From the NCBI RefSeq assembly GCF_001280425.1, contig NZ_LIUF01000004.1, forward strand, positions 252,329 to 289,803: a stretch of 37,475 nt of DNA, read 5' to 3'. Origin of the DNA: Haloarcula rubripromontorii (lineage in GTDB: Archaea > Halobacteriota > Halobacteria > Halobacteriales > Haloarculaceae). Shown in pieces: positions 9,336-18,223 of the stretch. Positions within the stretch are counted from its first letter, which is position 1, and every line of letters begins with the position of its first letter. A program made the position numbers and the translations under genes. The notes under the pieces are model-generated. The model did no database searches, was not told where the DNA came from, and was given only the letters and a program-made list of their open reading frames with translations.

Positions 9336-10139
9336 ATGAACTCTACCCTTGACGACATCAGGTTTCTCGCGGATTCGACGAACCGTGTCGACGCGCTCGT
9401 CGCATTACGCGAGGGGCCGTGTGACCGGGACGACCTGCAGGCGACGACCGGGGCGTCCGCGGCTACCGTCGGGCGTATCCTCGGTGACTTCGAGGAGCGG
9501 GGCTGGGTCGGTCGCGACGGTCACGAGTACGAACTGACGAAACCCGGTGCCTTCGTCGCGGAACACTTCACGAACTTCTTCGACCGGATGAACACGGAGC
9601 GACGCCTCCGCAACGTCTGGGGGTGGCTCCCGAGCGAGGTGAACGGCTTCACGCTGGAGATGATCGCCGGGGCGGTCGTAACGGTCGTTGAGCCCGGCGA
9701 TCCGTACGGACCGGCAAACCGCTGTGCGCAACTGTACCGGGAGACCGAGTGCCTCCTCGGGTTCGACGCCGCTCTGACGGCACCACACCACTTCGAGGTC
9801 CTGTACCACCAGATCGTCGAAGGGATGGACACGGAGATCGTCTTTCCGCCCGCAGTCTCGGCAAACATCGCATCGACGTACCCGGAGAAGGCCGCTGAAG
9901 TGTTCGGAAGCGACTCGTTTACGCTCTGGTTGCACGACTCTCTGCCGCTCTTCAGGATCCTCATCTACGACGACCGCATCGGGATCGGCGGGTACGATCC
10001 CGACAGCGGGGTGTTGCAGGTGTACGTTGACACCGACGCACCCGAAGCACGTGAGTGGGCGATATCGACGTTCGAGTCGTATCGCCAGGAGGCCCGGCGT
10101 GTCACTCCGGACCGAGTCTCCTCGGAAGCCAGCGGATAG
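9336..10139 (+). CDS. winged-helix regulator with FilR1-type ligand domain
   Basis: This 267-aa predicted DNA-binding regulator has an N-terminal winged helix (about residues 5-70; helix-turn-helix around DLQATTGASAATVGRIL). A C-terminal domain of the methanogen FilR1 middle type, common in haloarchaeal regulators, follows (VVTVVEPGDPYGPANRCAQL onward, with PPAVSANIASTYPE and LRILIYDDRIGIGGYD-like stretches). The ATG at 9336 is chosen over the GTG at 9321 because the family starts MNSTLDDIRFLADS. It precedes an OsmC/thioesterase pair in the same direction and may control it; no operator was identified. Confidence 0.82.
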   Translation: MNSTLDDIRFLADSTNRVDALVALREGPCDRDDLQATTGASAATVGRILGDFEERGWVGRDGHEYELTKPGAFVAEHFTNFFDRMNTERRLRNVWGWLPSEVNGFTLEMIAGAVVTVVEPGDPYGPANRCAQLYRETECLLGFDAALTAPHHFEVLYHQIVEGMDTEIVFPPAVSANIASTYPEKAAEVFGSDSFTLWLHDSLPLFRILIYDDRIGIGGYDPDSGVLQVYVDTDAPEAREWAISTFESYRQEARRVTPDRVSSEASG

Positions 10140-10286
10140 GGACACGGTGTGAAACCCCGACACGCCCTGAAAGTCCCACGTGGGTCCGCGTCGTTTCACT
10201 AAATAGGTATTTGGACCGATTTCGCATCTGTATGCGTACCCGGGGAACCATCCGCACGATGCCGATGGATCCGGGGTGAATTACCA

Positions 10287-10856
10287 ATGACACAGGAAAG
10301 CAACCGGCCCCCGGATCACGACCCGGTCGACGTGGAAGACCGCCAGATGCCGCTATACGGCCGCTACGGGGACGCACCCAGGGAAGCGACGATCACTGAC
10401 CGGGCGAAGACGACCAGCGGGACCGAGACGGACCCGTTCCACGGCGTCATCGAACCGGGGAGCCGGGATTACGGGATCGCCTGGGAATTCGGTATCCACA
10501 GCGCCGTCGGGGGGTTCCACGACGCCCCGAATCCTGGTGACATCCTCTGTGCGGCCCTCGCTGCATGCCTCGATTCGACCATTCGCATCGTCGCCGGACG
10601 GCTCGACGTCACGCTCGAGCACCTCGCAGTAGAGGTCACCGCGGACGTGGACGTCCGTGGAACACTGGTCGTCGAGCAGGACGTCCCGGTCGGCTTTCAG
10701 GAGATGCAGTGCCACGTCGACATCCGGACGGCGAACGGCACGGACCCCGAACTCGTCAAGCAGCTCATCGACGCTGCGGAATACAGTTGTGTGAACCTCC
10801 AGACGCTACGCTCCGGCGTCCCGGTGGAGACGAACGTGGACGTGGACCAAGGGTAA
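10287..10856 (+). CDS. OsmC/Ohr-family peroxiredoxin-like protein
   Basis: This 189-aa cytoplasmic protein is of the OsmC family, thiol-dependent reductases of organic hydroperoxides. The two signature cysteines are at C94 (in ALAACLDSTI) and C168 (in AAEYSCVNLQTLRSGVPV), with an extra cysteine at C88. The first ~45 residues form a polar extension longer than in classical OsmC. The start ATG follows a gap of 147 bases after the regulator gene, and the thioesterase gene begins 14 bases after the stop, so this is a two-gene operon. Confidence 0.88.
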   Translation: MTQESNRPPDHDPVDVEDRQMPLYGRYGDAPREATITDRAKTTSGTETDPFHGVIEPGSRDYGIAWEFGIHSAVGGFHDAPNPGDILCAALAACLDSTIRIVAGRLDVTLEHLAVEVTADVDVRGTLVVEQDVPVGFQEMQCHVDIRTANGTDPELVKQLIDAAEYSCVNLQTLRSGVPVETNVDVDQG

Positions 10857-10870
10857 ACTCCCTGACGTTC

Positions 10871-11467
10871 ATGTCCCCCAATTCCAACGAGACGATGGAC
10901 GAGTCCGAGAGGACCATCGATGTCGAGTTCACGTCTGACGAGTACGACCGATTGGTCGAGGTAGCGGACGATCCCGCTGCCATCGTCCGGAGCGCGACGA
11001 TGGCACGGGTGAACCTCGCCGAGGCTATCGCGTACACCGAGGCGGGGGAGTTCGCCGGACCGGAGGGCTTCGCGAAGCTCGCCAATCAAGACATGCCGTC
11101 GTGGCCCTACGGGGCGCTGGCCGGCCTCGAAACCGTCGCGATCGACGAAGGCGAGTCCCGCTGGGCGATGCACATCGGACCGGAACACGCCAACCCGATG
11201 GGCACGGTTCACGGCGGTGTGCTCTGTGACTTGGGCGACGCGGCGATGGGGACTGCCTACATGAGCACGGTCGAGCCGGACGAGTCGTTCACGACCGTTG
11301 ATCTCGCGGCGAATTTCCTTCGGCCGGTCCGGACCGGGCGGATCGAGGCCGTCGGGCGCGTCGTCCACCGGGGACGGACTATCGGCCTCGTCGAGTGTGA
11401 CATCACCAACGAGGAGGGGGAGCTTGTCTCCCGCCTGTCGAGTACGTGCCTCACTCTCCGCGAGTAG
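10871..11467 (+). CDS. PaaI-type hotdog-fold thioesterase
   Basis: This 198-aa protein has a C-terminal hotdog domain (about residues 75-198) with the PaaI active-site pattern NPMGTVHGGVLCDLGDAAMG; the family hydrolyses acyl-CoA thioesters. The N-terminal ~70 residues are acidic and not part of the hotdog core. ATG 10871 is used; ATG 10895 is a second in-frame option, and a much longer open frame upstream is only overlap with the OsmC gene. The two co-transcribed genes may deal with damaged acyl groups or peroxides; this is inference. Confidence 0.87.
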   Translation: MSPNSNETMDESERTIDVEFTSDEYDRLVEVADDPAAIVRSATMARVNLAEAIAYTEAGEFAGPEGFAKLANQDMPSWPYGALAGLETVAIDEGESRWAMHIGPEHANPMGTVHGGVLCDLGDAAMGTAYMSTVEPDESFTTVDLAANFLRPVRTGRIEAVGRVVHRGRTIGLVECDITNEEGELVSRLSSTCLTLRE

Positions 11468-11632
11468 GTGACTCCCACGTTACCGTGACCGAGATGTGTC
11501 GCCCTCATCGGTGCGGGCTGGGAAGTGGGTAACCGACACTCCGATCGATTCTCCCAGGCCCTCAAACGGGGAGCAACCTGCCCCTTCCTCCCCTCGCCGA
11601 AACGCTAAGATACTCGCTATCCTACATCATGC

Positions 11633-11770
11633 ATGAGATCAGGCATCGACAATATCCAGTTCTTGGCCAACTCGGCCCACCGAGTCGGCGTCCTCGAAGT
11701 ATTGCGCGACGGACCAACCGACCGTCCGGAGTCGTGTGAAGAGGAGCACAATAAAGCACATAATCCATAA
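11633..11770 (+). pseudogene. remnant of a FilR1-type winged-helix regulator gene
   Basis: These 45 codons read like the beginning of the regulator at 9336: DNIQFLANSAHRVGVLEVL parallels DDIRFLADSTNRVDALVAL, followed by a degenerate equivalent of REGPCDRDDL and then a stop. The helix-turn-helix and the ligand domain are missing. It is most likely a deleted paralogue whose promoter region (AT-rich around 11605-11630) survives ahead of the next gene. Confidence 0.65.
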
Positions 11771-11797
11771 TGCGGCTCTCGCCCTAAGGGAAATGCA

Positions 11798-12442
11798 ATG
11801 AGTTTCATCGCCGAGTTCGAGGTCGCTTCACCAATCATGCGCGAGAGCGCGAAGGCGGTCCCGGCCATGGTGTTCCGCACTGAGGACCTCCATCTTGGCG
11901 AGAATGCGAAGTTCGTCTTTTGGGCCTCCGGCAATGATTTTGACCAGCTTGAATCGGCACTCGTGACCGACCCCACCATCAAGGACTACACCCTGCTTAC
12001 CGAACTCAGTGACCGGCGGTTGTACCGAGTGACACTCACCGACAAGGGGAAACAAGCGATGACCTATCCGGCAGCAACGGAGTACGATATCGTGTTTCTC
12101 GATGTTGCGGCGACACACGAAGAGTCCCGAATTCGTGCCCGGGTGCCGACACGCGAGGCACTGAAAGCGTATCGAGACGCGTGTGAGGAGCGAGGAATTC
12201 CTTTCCACCTTGACCGGCTCTATCGTGAAGAGCCCGACGACCTAACTACCCGCTACGGATTGATGCCGGCCCAACGAGAAGTGCTCGTGCGAGCGCACGA
12301 ACGGGGCTACTTCAACGACCCACGTAGTATCACGCTCGAAGAGTTAGCCGAGGAGTTCGATGTTACCCCGTCTGCACTCGGGCGGCGGATGCGACGTGCG
12401 CAGGACGCGCTCATCGAGCACACACTTCGCTCAGAGAACTAA
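11798..12442 (+). CDS. HTH-10 (bacterio-opsin activator type) transcriptional regulator
   Basis: This 214-aa protein has an N-terminal sensor-like half (residues 1-150) and a C-terminal HTH-10 domain typical of haloarchaeal Bat-like regulators (LMPAQREVLVRAHERGYF, then SITLEELAEEFDVTPSALG). It likely binds DNA and responds to an unknown signal. It starts 28 bases after the regulator remnant. The genes downstream (HalOD1 protein plus two small proteins) recur beside such regulators in haloarchaea as I recall them, so a shared pathway is inferred. Confidence 0.88.
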   Translation: MSFIAEFEVASPIMRESAKAVPAMVFRTEDLHLGENAKFVFWASGNDFDQLESALVTDPTIKDYTLLTELSDRRLYRVTLTDKGKQAMTYPAATEYDIVFLDVAATHEESRIRARVPTREALKAYRDACEERGIPFHLDRLYREEPDDLTTRYGLMPAQREVLVRAHERGYFNDPRSITLEELAEEFDVTPSALGRRMRRAQDALIEHTLRSEN

Positions 12443-12475
12443 TATCGGAGGGCTGACTCAAACCAAACCGGGATG

Positions 12476-12484
12476 CTATTTAAA
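12476..12484 (+). promoter_or_regulatory. TATA box (TATTTAAA) for the HalOD1 gene group
   Basis: CTATTTAAA fits the haloarchaeal TATA consensus (TTTAWA) and lies 56 bases before the HalOD1 start at 12540. Transcription would begin ~25 bases after the box, leaving a short leader that contains a four-codon ATG...TGA at 12532. Confidence 0.45.
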
Positions 12485-12539
12485 CTCGCAGATAGCGACT
12501 AGAGAGCCTCACCTGTGTACGGTCCTCAGTCATGAGTAG

Positions 12540-12818
12540 ATGAGTTCACGCGAGACCGCTGTCGAGTACGCGTACAATGAGAACCAAGCGCCGAGCGAAG
12601 CGGTCGTCGCCGCCGTTGCGGCCGCATGCAACCGTGACCCGCTGGAGATGGACCCACTCTACGAGTCCATCGATCCGGATGCGTTGAACGCTGTCTTCCG
12701 TTCCCGCCCCAACACTGATTCGGATCCCGGCGACATCCATATTGAATTCCGTATTGACGCCGGCCACGTTACAGTGACCGCAGAACACGTTCGCGTCCAC
12801 AATACCGATGACGCGTGA
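12540..12818 (+). CDS. HalOD1 output-domain protein
   Basis: This 92-aa protein matches stand-alone haloarchaeal HalOD1 output-domain proteins in length and pattern: an early helix with VVAAVAAACNRDPLEMDPLY, then SIDPDALNAVF, then a two-strand end (HIEFRIDAGHVTVT). These are thought to act in signal transduction output; a biochemical activity is not known. The next small gene starts within or just after its stop. Confidence 0.8.
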   Translation: MSSRETAVEYAYNENQAPSEAVVAAVAAACNRDPLEMDPLYESIDPDALNAVFRSRPNTDSDPGDIHIEFRIDAGHVTVTAEHVRVHNTDDA

Positions 12819-12843
12819 GCCGGCTGATCGAGACACGAAACCA

Positions 12844-12996
12844 ATGAGCGACATGGCTAATTCGGAGAGCGGTCAGGCAATCCGGGAGACGTATACCGAA
12901 TACCCGCAGGGCGACCACACGATTGCCGAAATCGGCGATCCAGCCAACGAAGACGCGTGGATAACCTCGACCCTCACCTACACTATTGAACCGTAG
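12844..12996 (+). CDS. small haloarchaeal protein (DUF7331-like)
   Basis: This is a 50-aa protein if started at ATG 12844 (MSDMANSESG), or 62 aa from ATG 12808, which would overlap the HalOD1 stop by 11 bases. It has an acidic body with a DAWITS motif near the end, resembling small DUF7331-type proteins often found beside HalOD1 genes. The family name is a recollection and is weakly supported. Function unknown. Confidence 0.6.
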   Translation: MSDMANSESGQAIRETYTEYPQGDHTIAEIGDPANEDAWITSTLTYTIEP

Positions 12997-13000
12997 CGCA

Positions 13001-13168
13001 ATGTCGGATCCTCATCCAATAGATGACGTCGAATCGTTACGATCCGCTCTCACGGAGCTACTGGAAGAAGCAGAGTGCAATGACGTAGAGATCGAGGGTG
13101 GGTTGACGATTCGAACGACGACCAGTCAGCACCCCGATTGGGAAGTCCAGGTCTGGCAGATTGAATAA
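13001..13168 (+). CDS. small acidic hypothetical protein
   Basis: This 55-aa acidic protein starts 4 bases after the preceding stop (MSDPHPIDDVESLRSAL) with a helix-like front and a WEVQVWQ end. No family is recognised beyond its place as last gene of the HalOD1 group. Tight spacing and start placement support it as real. Confidence 0.55.
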   Translation: MSDPHPIDDVESLRSALTELLEEAECNDVEIEGGLTIRTTTSQHPDWEVQVWQIE

Positions 13169-13264
13169 ATCTTTGCCCCTACACCAACGGGTCTAATTGA
13201 GAGTTACGTCCGATGAAATTGCTTTCGATGATCAGTCGTAGCGGCCATGCTGACTTCATCCTCT

Positions 13265-14205
13265 CTATTCAGCAGTCCATTTCTCTCAGAATCACGGACA
13301 TTTGCCCACCTCGTGTGAAATAGCGAGGCTTCGCTCTAGATTGTGAACGATGCACTTGATGGCGAGTTCGCGGAACTGCTTCAACCAGCGGTGTGACCAA
13401 ACGAATGCCCCGGATTTCTGTTAGATCGTCGCGTTGACTGTCTTGTTCATCTTCCGCCTGTGGTAGAGGTCGCTGTTTCAGTCGAGCATTCCATGCCTTG
13501 TGGAGAGATGTGTACTCCCGGTGTTTGATCAGTGGTCGAATATCGTGGTCAGGGGCGAGCTGCCGGAGCTTCTGGTCGTCATATCCCTTGGCACCGGTCA
13601 ACACCGCGATGGAGGTGATGTTCCGCTTCACTACCTGCGTTGCAATCTGCGTATCGTGTTTCCGGGTCGTCGTTACGTGAATGTCGAGAATAACATTGAT
13701 CGCTGTATCGACCAACAGCGCCGTCTTCAATAGCTGGATGGTGAGGTTCGTTCGCTTCGTGTAGTGGGTTGGTGCATGCGCCCGGTCAAACCCGGGAACA
13801 TCAATACCGGTGATACCGTTGAGCGGTAAGTCCGCGAACGAGACGTTCAGCAGCACCCGCCAGACGACCATCTCCAACCGGTTGAACGCCTTGCAGAGTC
13901 TCGAGGGTGCAGGTAATCGAATCGAGGTCAAAGGCGTCTCGAATGCACGGCATCTCGATGCGTTTGTCAACAAGTCGCGGTACGCCGTTGTCTTCTTGAT
14001 CTTCAGAAAGGACAGAACAGAACGACGTGTTGTCGGAGTACAAATCGCTTCCGTGAATATCGGGTTGAGAACCGTGTAACAGCACGTCGAGCCAGCACCA
14101 TAGCACGCTCAACAAATCAGAAAGGACGTGATTACGGGAGGTATCCATCTTATCTTCCGGTAATCACTCGTCATGTTTCTCAGAAAGGGTTTCAACAAAG
14201 CCATT
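13265..14205 (-). mobile_element. decayed IS5-type insertion sequence
   Basis: The broken transposase is flanked by imperfectly inverted ends: around 13268-13295 (AGCAGTCCATTTCTCTCAGA) and, in reverse complement, around 14176-14204 (TTGTTGAAACCCTTTCTGAG). The exact ends are uncertain and no target duplication was identified. The element separates the HalOD1 genes from a Usp gene. Confidence 0.5.
13269..14148 (-). pseudogene. IS5-family transposase, frameshifted and partly deleted
   Basis: Pieces of one haloarchaeal IS5-type DDE transposase lie in different frames. The N-terminal part is at 13801-14148. The core runs from 13973 with LLVDTAINVILDIH, where the first acidic residue is expected, and GAKGYDDQKLR, which replaces the usual ADKGYDD. 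The C-terminal end is readable only in another frame as WLKQFRELAIKCIVHNLERS. At least two frameshifts and a missing segment before the last catalytic glutamate make it non-functional. Confidence 0.8.
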
Positions 14206-14246
14206 GAATCCATTCTCGTTCCCGTATTACCGACAGTAGACGACTC

Positions 14247-15080
14247 TCATCCAGTATCTTGTCGTACGGTGAGGACGGGCGCATCGCTCGTGCGCAAGAC
14301 CCTCTCGGTGACGCTTCCAAGTAGATGACGGCGTATCCCCGAGCGCCCGTGTGTTCCCATTGTTATGAGGTCGATCCCGTGAGCACTGACGAAATTATTG
14401 ATTACCTCGTGGGGTATTCCGGGCTGCACGTGGGTTGTGAGGGAGACGTCGCGGTCCGATGCTCGCTCCGAAACTGCTTCAAGCACCTCGACTGCTTCGT
14501 CACGAAGCGCGTCACCGATTGGTGGAAGTCCCGTCTCACCTTCGATCACACAGAGGACGCGTACTGAGGCTTCCAACCGTTCTGCAATGGATATTCCGTG
14601 TTCGACCGCAGCAGTCGCACCAGGGCTCCCGTCTGTCGGGATCAGAATCTTATCGTATCCCTCTCGCTCTCGACCGATTGCATGTGGTGGGACTGCTACC
14701 ACGGGATCGTTACTCAACCGAATCACGCGCTCGGTGACACTGCCGAGGAGGACACGACTCAGCCCACGTCGCCCGTGCGTGCCCATGACGATGAGATCGA
14801 TGTCGTTCTCTGATGCATAGGAAAGGATCGCCTCGTACGGGGTTCCCTGCTCGATGACCGACTGGCATGAAAGGTCAGACTCCTGCTCGAAGAGCTCCTC
14901 GAGGTGAGAAATGGCGTCTTTGGCCTGTGCTTTCGCAAGTCGTTCATCACGTTCTCTCTCACCAGTGACGCTAATGACGTGGACGGACGCGCCGAATGCT
15001 TCTGCGATCACGAGTCCATGGCGAGCGGCAGCTTCTGCGGATGGGCTTCCGTCGGTCGGAACGAGTATTCGGTCGTACAT
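14247..15080 (-). CDS. tandem universal stress protein (two UspA domains)
   Basis: This 277-aa protein has two Usp domains. The first starts MYDRILVPTDGSPSAEAAAR and carries GTHGRRGLSRVLLGSVTE; the second restarts at YDKILIPTDGSPGATAA and carries GTHGRSGIRRHLLGSVTE. Both nucleotide-binding signatures look intact. It is a paralogue of the tandem Usp at 366 but clearly diverged from it. It is transcribed away from the ferredoxin gene, with 91 AT-rich bases between the two starts holding both promoters. Confidence 0.92.
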   Translation of the reverse strand: MYDRILVPTDGSPSAEAAARHGLVIAEAFGASVHVISVTGERERDERLAKAQAKDAISHLEELFEQESDLSCQSVIEQGTPYEAILSYASENDIDLIVMGTHGRRGLSRVLLGSVTERVIRLSNDPVVAVPPHAIGREREGYDKILIPTDGSPGATAAVEHGISIAERLEASVRVLCVIEGETGLPPIGDALRDEAVEVLEAVSERASDRDVSLTTHVQPGIPHEVINNFVSAHGIDLITMGTHGRSGIRRHLLGSVTERVLRTSDAPVLTVRQDTG

Positions 15081-15171
15081 AGCGGAGTCTTAGCGCCCGT
15101 CGTACTATGTTTTTGCTTCACATGGTATACGACAACATAGCTTATGCAGTTGCCTCCACTATCTCAAGCGT

Positions 15172-15639
15172 ATGGACGAACGACAGAACGCCAGCGCTTG
15201 CCAACCGTCGAGCGACCCGACGACGAGCGCTACAACCGCTCGGAACCTGCCCGATGAGGACCGTCGCCGTCTGTTGACTGCGATGGGTGGTGTCGGAGTC
15301 ACCGTGCTTGCGGGCTGTCTCGGGGACGGCGAGAGTGACGCCGCCTCGTACACCGTGGTATTTCTCGACCAGGACGGACGGACCGAGGTCGAGATATCCG
15401 AAGACGAGAAACTGCTGTACCCGGCACTCGACGCCGATGTCGAGATTCCGTACGCGTGTGAAGTGGTCAGATGTGGACAGTGTACGGGGAAGTACGACGG
15501 CAACGCCAACGAGGTAGTCACCCACGACGGGAACCAGTTCCTCGACGAGGACCAGATCGAGGCGGGGTGGCTGCTAACGTGCGTCGCGTATCCCAGAGGC
15601 AATTTCGAACTCGAAATTGCCCATCCAGACGAAGAGTGA
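15172..15639 (+). CDS. Tat-exported 2Fe-2S ferredoxin lipoprotein
   Basis: This 155-aa protein has a Tat-type signal with arginines 31-33 (DEDRRRLLTAMG), a short hydrophobic stretch and a lipobox LAGC with the lipidated cysteine at C49, so it should be anchored outside the membrane. A plant-type [2Fe-2S] ferredoxin domain follows, with ligands C96-x4-C101-x2-C104-x32-C137. Such domains carry single electrons. A surface-anchored version suggests extracellular electron transfer; the haem membrane protein at 4743 is a possible but unproven partner. The long polar leader before the arginines is common in haloarchaeal Tat substrates. Confidence 0.88.
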   Translation: MDERQNASACQPSSDPTTSATTARNLPDEDRRRLLTAMGGVGVTVLAGCLGDGESDAASYTVVFLDQDGRTEVEISEDEKLLYPALDADVEIPYACEVVRCGQCTGKYDGNANEVVTHDGNQFLDEDQIEAGWLLTCVAYPRGNFELEIAHPDEE

Positions 15640-15787
15640 TCCATCTCATACGTGACTGGGTTATTACCCGAGAATCCACCACTCACCGTGTCAGAACCGA
15701 TTCTATTCGAGGGAGAAGCTCTGATTCTCTGTGTGTGTTCTCGCTGTGGACCTGTACAGCTACCACCGCAAAAACGGCGGTGAGCAG

Positions 15788-16063
15788 TTATCCGATTTCG
15801 AGTTCGCCACCGTCTTCTCCATCTTCCGGCCATTTGAGTTCGAACTCGATGCTCAACTCTTTCGGCCCGTTGGTCGGTCCTTCGCGTTCGGCTTTCACCT
15901 CGAACGTCGGCTGAGGAGGAGGAGCGAGAGTCACGGAGTCCCCATCTGCCTGAAGCGTAACCGCATCACCAGCGTTGAGCTTATCGACGACAGTCTGAAG
16001 ATACGATGCGATTTCTTCCCGGCTCATGCGCTGCTCTGATTTAAACAGGACTTCCTCTGGCAT
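15788..16063 (-). CDS. amphi-Trp domain protein
   Basis: This 91-aa protein fits the amphi-Trp domain: MPEEVLFKSEQRMSREEIASY front, an alternating middle (DAVTLQADGDSVTL), and a strand ending in the characteristic tryptophan (ELSIEFELKWPED). These proteins are common in haloarchaea and have no known activity. It ends 148 bases downstream of the convergent ferredoxin gene. The PNPOx-type gene on the same strand starts upstream at 16640, with 64 bases between the two. Confidence 0.85.
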   Translation of the reverse strand: MPEEVLFKSEQRMSREEIASYLQTVVDKLNAGDAVTLQADGDSVTLAPPPQPTFEVKAEREGPTNGPKELSIEFELKWPEDGEDGGELEIG

Positions 16064-16127
16064 ACAGCGAGTGATTACGTGACGAGGGTTATTAAGCAGA
16101 TGTGGCGACCTTCTATCTTCGAGGTAC

Positions 16128-16640
16128 TCAATCCTCAGTCCCAGCTTCTTGTTGTCCAGTAACCTCGTCAGGCGTGAGCCGGAAGAATCGGAAATCTAGC
16201 GTAAGCGGATGACTGTCATACACGTCCACGAACGGAATTCTCACTCGCTGCATCGCCTCGGTAACGTCGGGGTCAAGTGCTGATTTCGTGATTTCGTCCA
16301 GTCTACCGGTTGCGATGACGCTTCGCCAGCCACGGTCGGTTTCGTCGTACGTAACGAATGCAATCTCCCTGTCTTCATCGAGGATATCTCTCTTTCCGGC
16401 ATCCTCGGGACCGACGGCAAGCCGGAAATAGAAATTCCCAGTATCTGGGTCGTATCCATACGAAATTGGCCGGGTGTACGGGGGGCCATCGCTCGGTGGA
16501 GTGAACGAAATGACGCCGGTCCCACCACTACCTAAGAATTCGTCCTGTTCTTCCTTACTCATCCGTACCGAGCGGATATCTTCCATACGAATATTTTCGA
16601 GGTCGGTCGTCAAAAGTAGTGTCTCCAGTTCGGTGCTCAC
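16128..16640 (-). CDS. pyridoxamine 5'-phosphate oxidase-fold (flavin-binding) protein
   Basis: This 170-aa protein matches the split-barrel PNPOx-like family seen in many haloarchaea: a GTGVISF strand, YTRPISYGYD, FYFRLAVGPEDAGKRDIL, and a long strand ending RGWRSVIATGRLDEI. Such proteins bind FMN, F420 or similar and the substrate is usually unknown. The start at 16640 gives an 18-residue lead; ATG 16586 (MEDIRSVRMSKEE) is the alternative and gives the usual family start. Confidence 0.8.
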   Translation of the reverse strand: MSTELETLLLTTDLENIRMEDIRSVRMSKEEQDEFLGSGGTGVISFTPPSDGPPYTRPISYGYDPDTGNFYFRLAVGPEDAGKRDILDEDREIAFVTYDETDRGWRSVIATGRLDEITKSALDPDVTEAMQRVRIPFVDVYDSHPLTLDFRFFRLTPDEVTGQQEAGTED

Positions 16641-16756
16641 GTCTCAATCCATATCTTTTCCCGGCAGTTGATGACGATCAGACGCTATTGGGCGACGGAA
16701 CTGTTGGCAGGACCTCCCCGATAACCCCCAAGTGTGGCGAGAGTGAATACCCGGTA

Positions 16757-18223
16757 ATGAGCGACCTCCCACACAGCCGTTCAGCCGAAGATGTCCTGGC
16801 GGATTTCGATGCCTCTGCCGAGGGACTGACTTCGGGGGAGGTCAGACAACGGCTCGCGGAGTATGGCGAGAACGAGGTCGTCCAGGCTAGCGAACGAACG
16901 CTGCTATCGATCTTCCTTGTGCAGTTTAACAGCGTGCTCATCTGGGTGCTGCTGGCAGCGGCCGTGCTGTCGGCCTTGGCCGGCCACGCCATCGACGCCG
17001 TACTCATCACCGTCATCGTCGTCGTTAACGGAATCTTCGGATTCGTCCAGGATTACCGCGCCGAACAGAGCCTCGAAGCGCTCCGTGAATTGACTGCGCC
17101 GACGGCGACCGTCCGACGGGACGGAACGACTGTCGAGGTCGCTGCGACCGAACTCGTACCCGGTGACGTAATCGAACTGGAAAGTGGCGATGTTGTTCCC
17201 GCCGATGGACGGCTGCTCGAAGATGTTGACCTCGAAGTTGATGAGGCGGCGCTCACCGGTGAGAGTGCACCGGTCTCGAAGTCGCCGGAGCCTGTCGATC
17301 CCGATACACCGCTCGCCGAGCGCGAGAACATGGTGTTCAAAAGCACGAACGTCACGCGTGGCAGAGGAGTCGCTGTCGTCACTGCGACGGGGATGGACAC
17401 CGAAGTCGGGTCGATCGCACGGGAGCTTGCGGCCACCGAGGAGACACGGACGCCGCTCCAGGGGGAACTGGACGAACTCGGCCGCCGGCTCGGCATCGGC
17501 GTGTCCGTACTGGCCGCGCTCGTGATCCCGCTGTTGTTGATGCGGGACACGCCACTCGTCGAAGCAGGGCTCACCGCGGTGTCGCTGGCGGTCGCCGCCA
17601 TTCCCGAGGGGCTGCCGGCTGTGGTGACATTAACCCTCGCGCTCGGGGTGCGGACGATGGCGGACGAGAACGCGCTCGTTCGACGTTTGCCGGCGGTCGA
17701 AGCGCTCGGCTCGGTGGACGTCATCTGTACCGACAAGACTGGAACGCTCACCGAGGGACAGATGACCGTCAGCAGGGTGTGGGTGAACGACTCGGTCGTC
17801 GAACTCGACGAAACTGGCGTTGAACCACCGTCCGACCGCATCGACCTGTTGTTACGTGCTGGGGTACTCTGCAACGACGCCACCGCCGATACAGGTGATC
17901 CGACCGAGCAGGCGCTGGTCGAGGCCGCCGAGAATCACAGGATCGACGTCGAAGCACTCCGCAAAGAGCACCCCCGAACCGACGAGATTCCGTTCTCCTC
18001 TGAGCAGAAGTGGATGGGAACCGTCCACGGCGACGTGGGGTACGTCAAGGGCGCCCCGGGGGTCGTCCTGTCGAAGTGTTCTCGCGTGCTCACCGACGAC
18101 GGACCGGCCGACCTCACCTCGGAAGGAGCCGACCGCGTCCACGACCAGGTCCGGACGTTCGCTGACGACGCCCTTCGTGTACTCGCGGTCGCCTACACGG
18201 AAAACCCAGAGACGCTCTTGTGA
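16757..18223 (+). pseudogene. P2-type cation ATPase truncated by IS insertion
   Basis: The 488 residues left cover the N-terminal cation-ATPase domain, the actuator loop TGES (T167-S170), M1-M4 with PEGLP, the phosphorylation site DKTGTLT (D326) and much of the nucleotide domain (KGAPGVVLSKC). The TGDGVNDAP hinge and M5-M10, needed for transport, are gone. The last codons and the stop (CTC TTG TGA) lie in the IS end, which begins at ~18213. ATG 16757 (MSDLPHSRSAEDVLADF) is the family-like start, although the frame is open upstream to 16619. It is a relative of the complete pump at 1382, not a near copy. Confidence 0.9.

Noticed and set aside
9032..9358. A 108-codon minus-strand frame in the gap after the antiporters
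   Set aside because: It overlaps the start of the regulator and the end of the antiporter, is not acidic, and resembles no family.
10565..10870. A longer N-terminus for the thioesterase
   Set aside because: The extension is an Arg/His-rich out-of-frame reading of the OsmC gene; ATG 10871 fits operon spacing.
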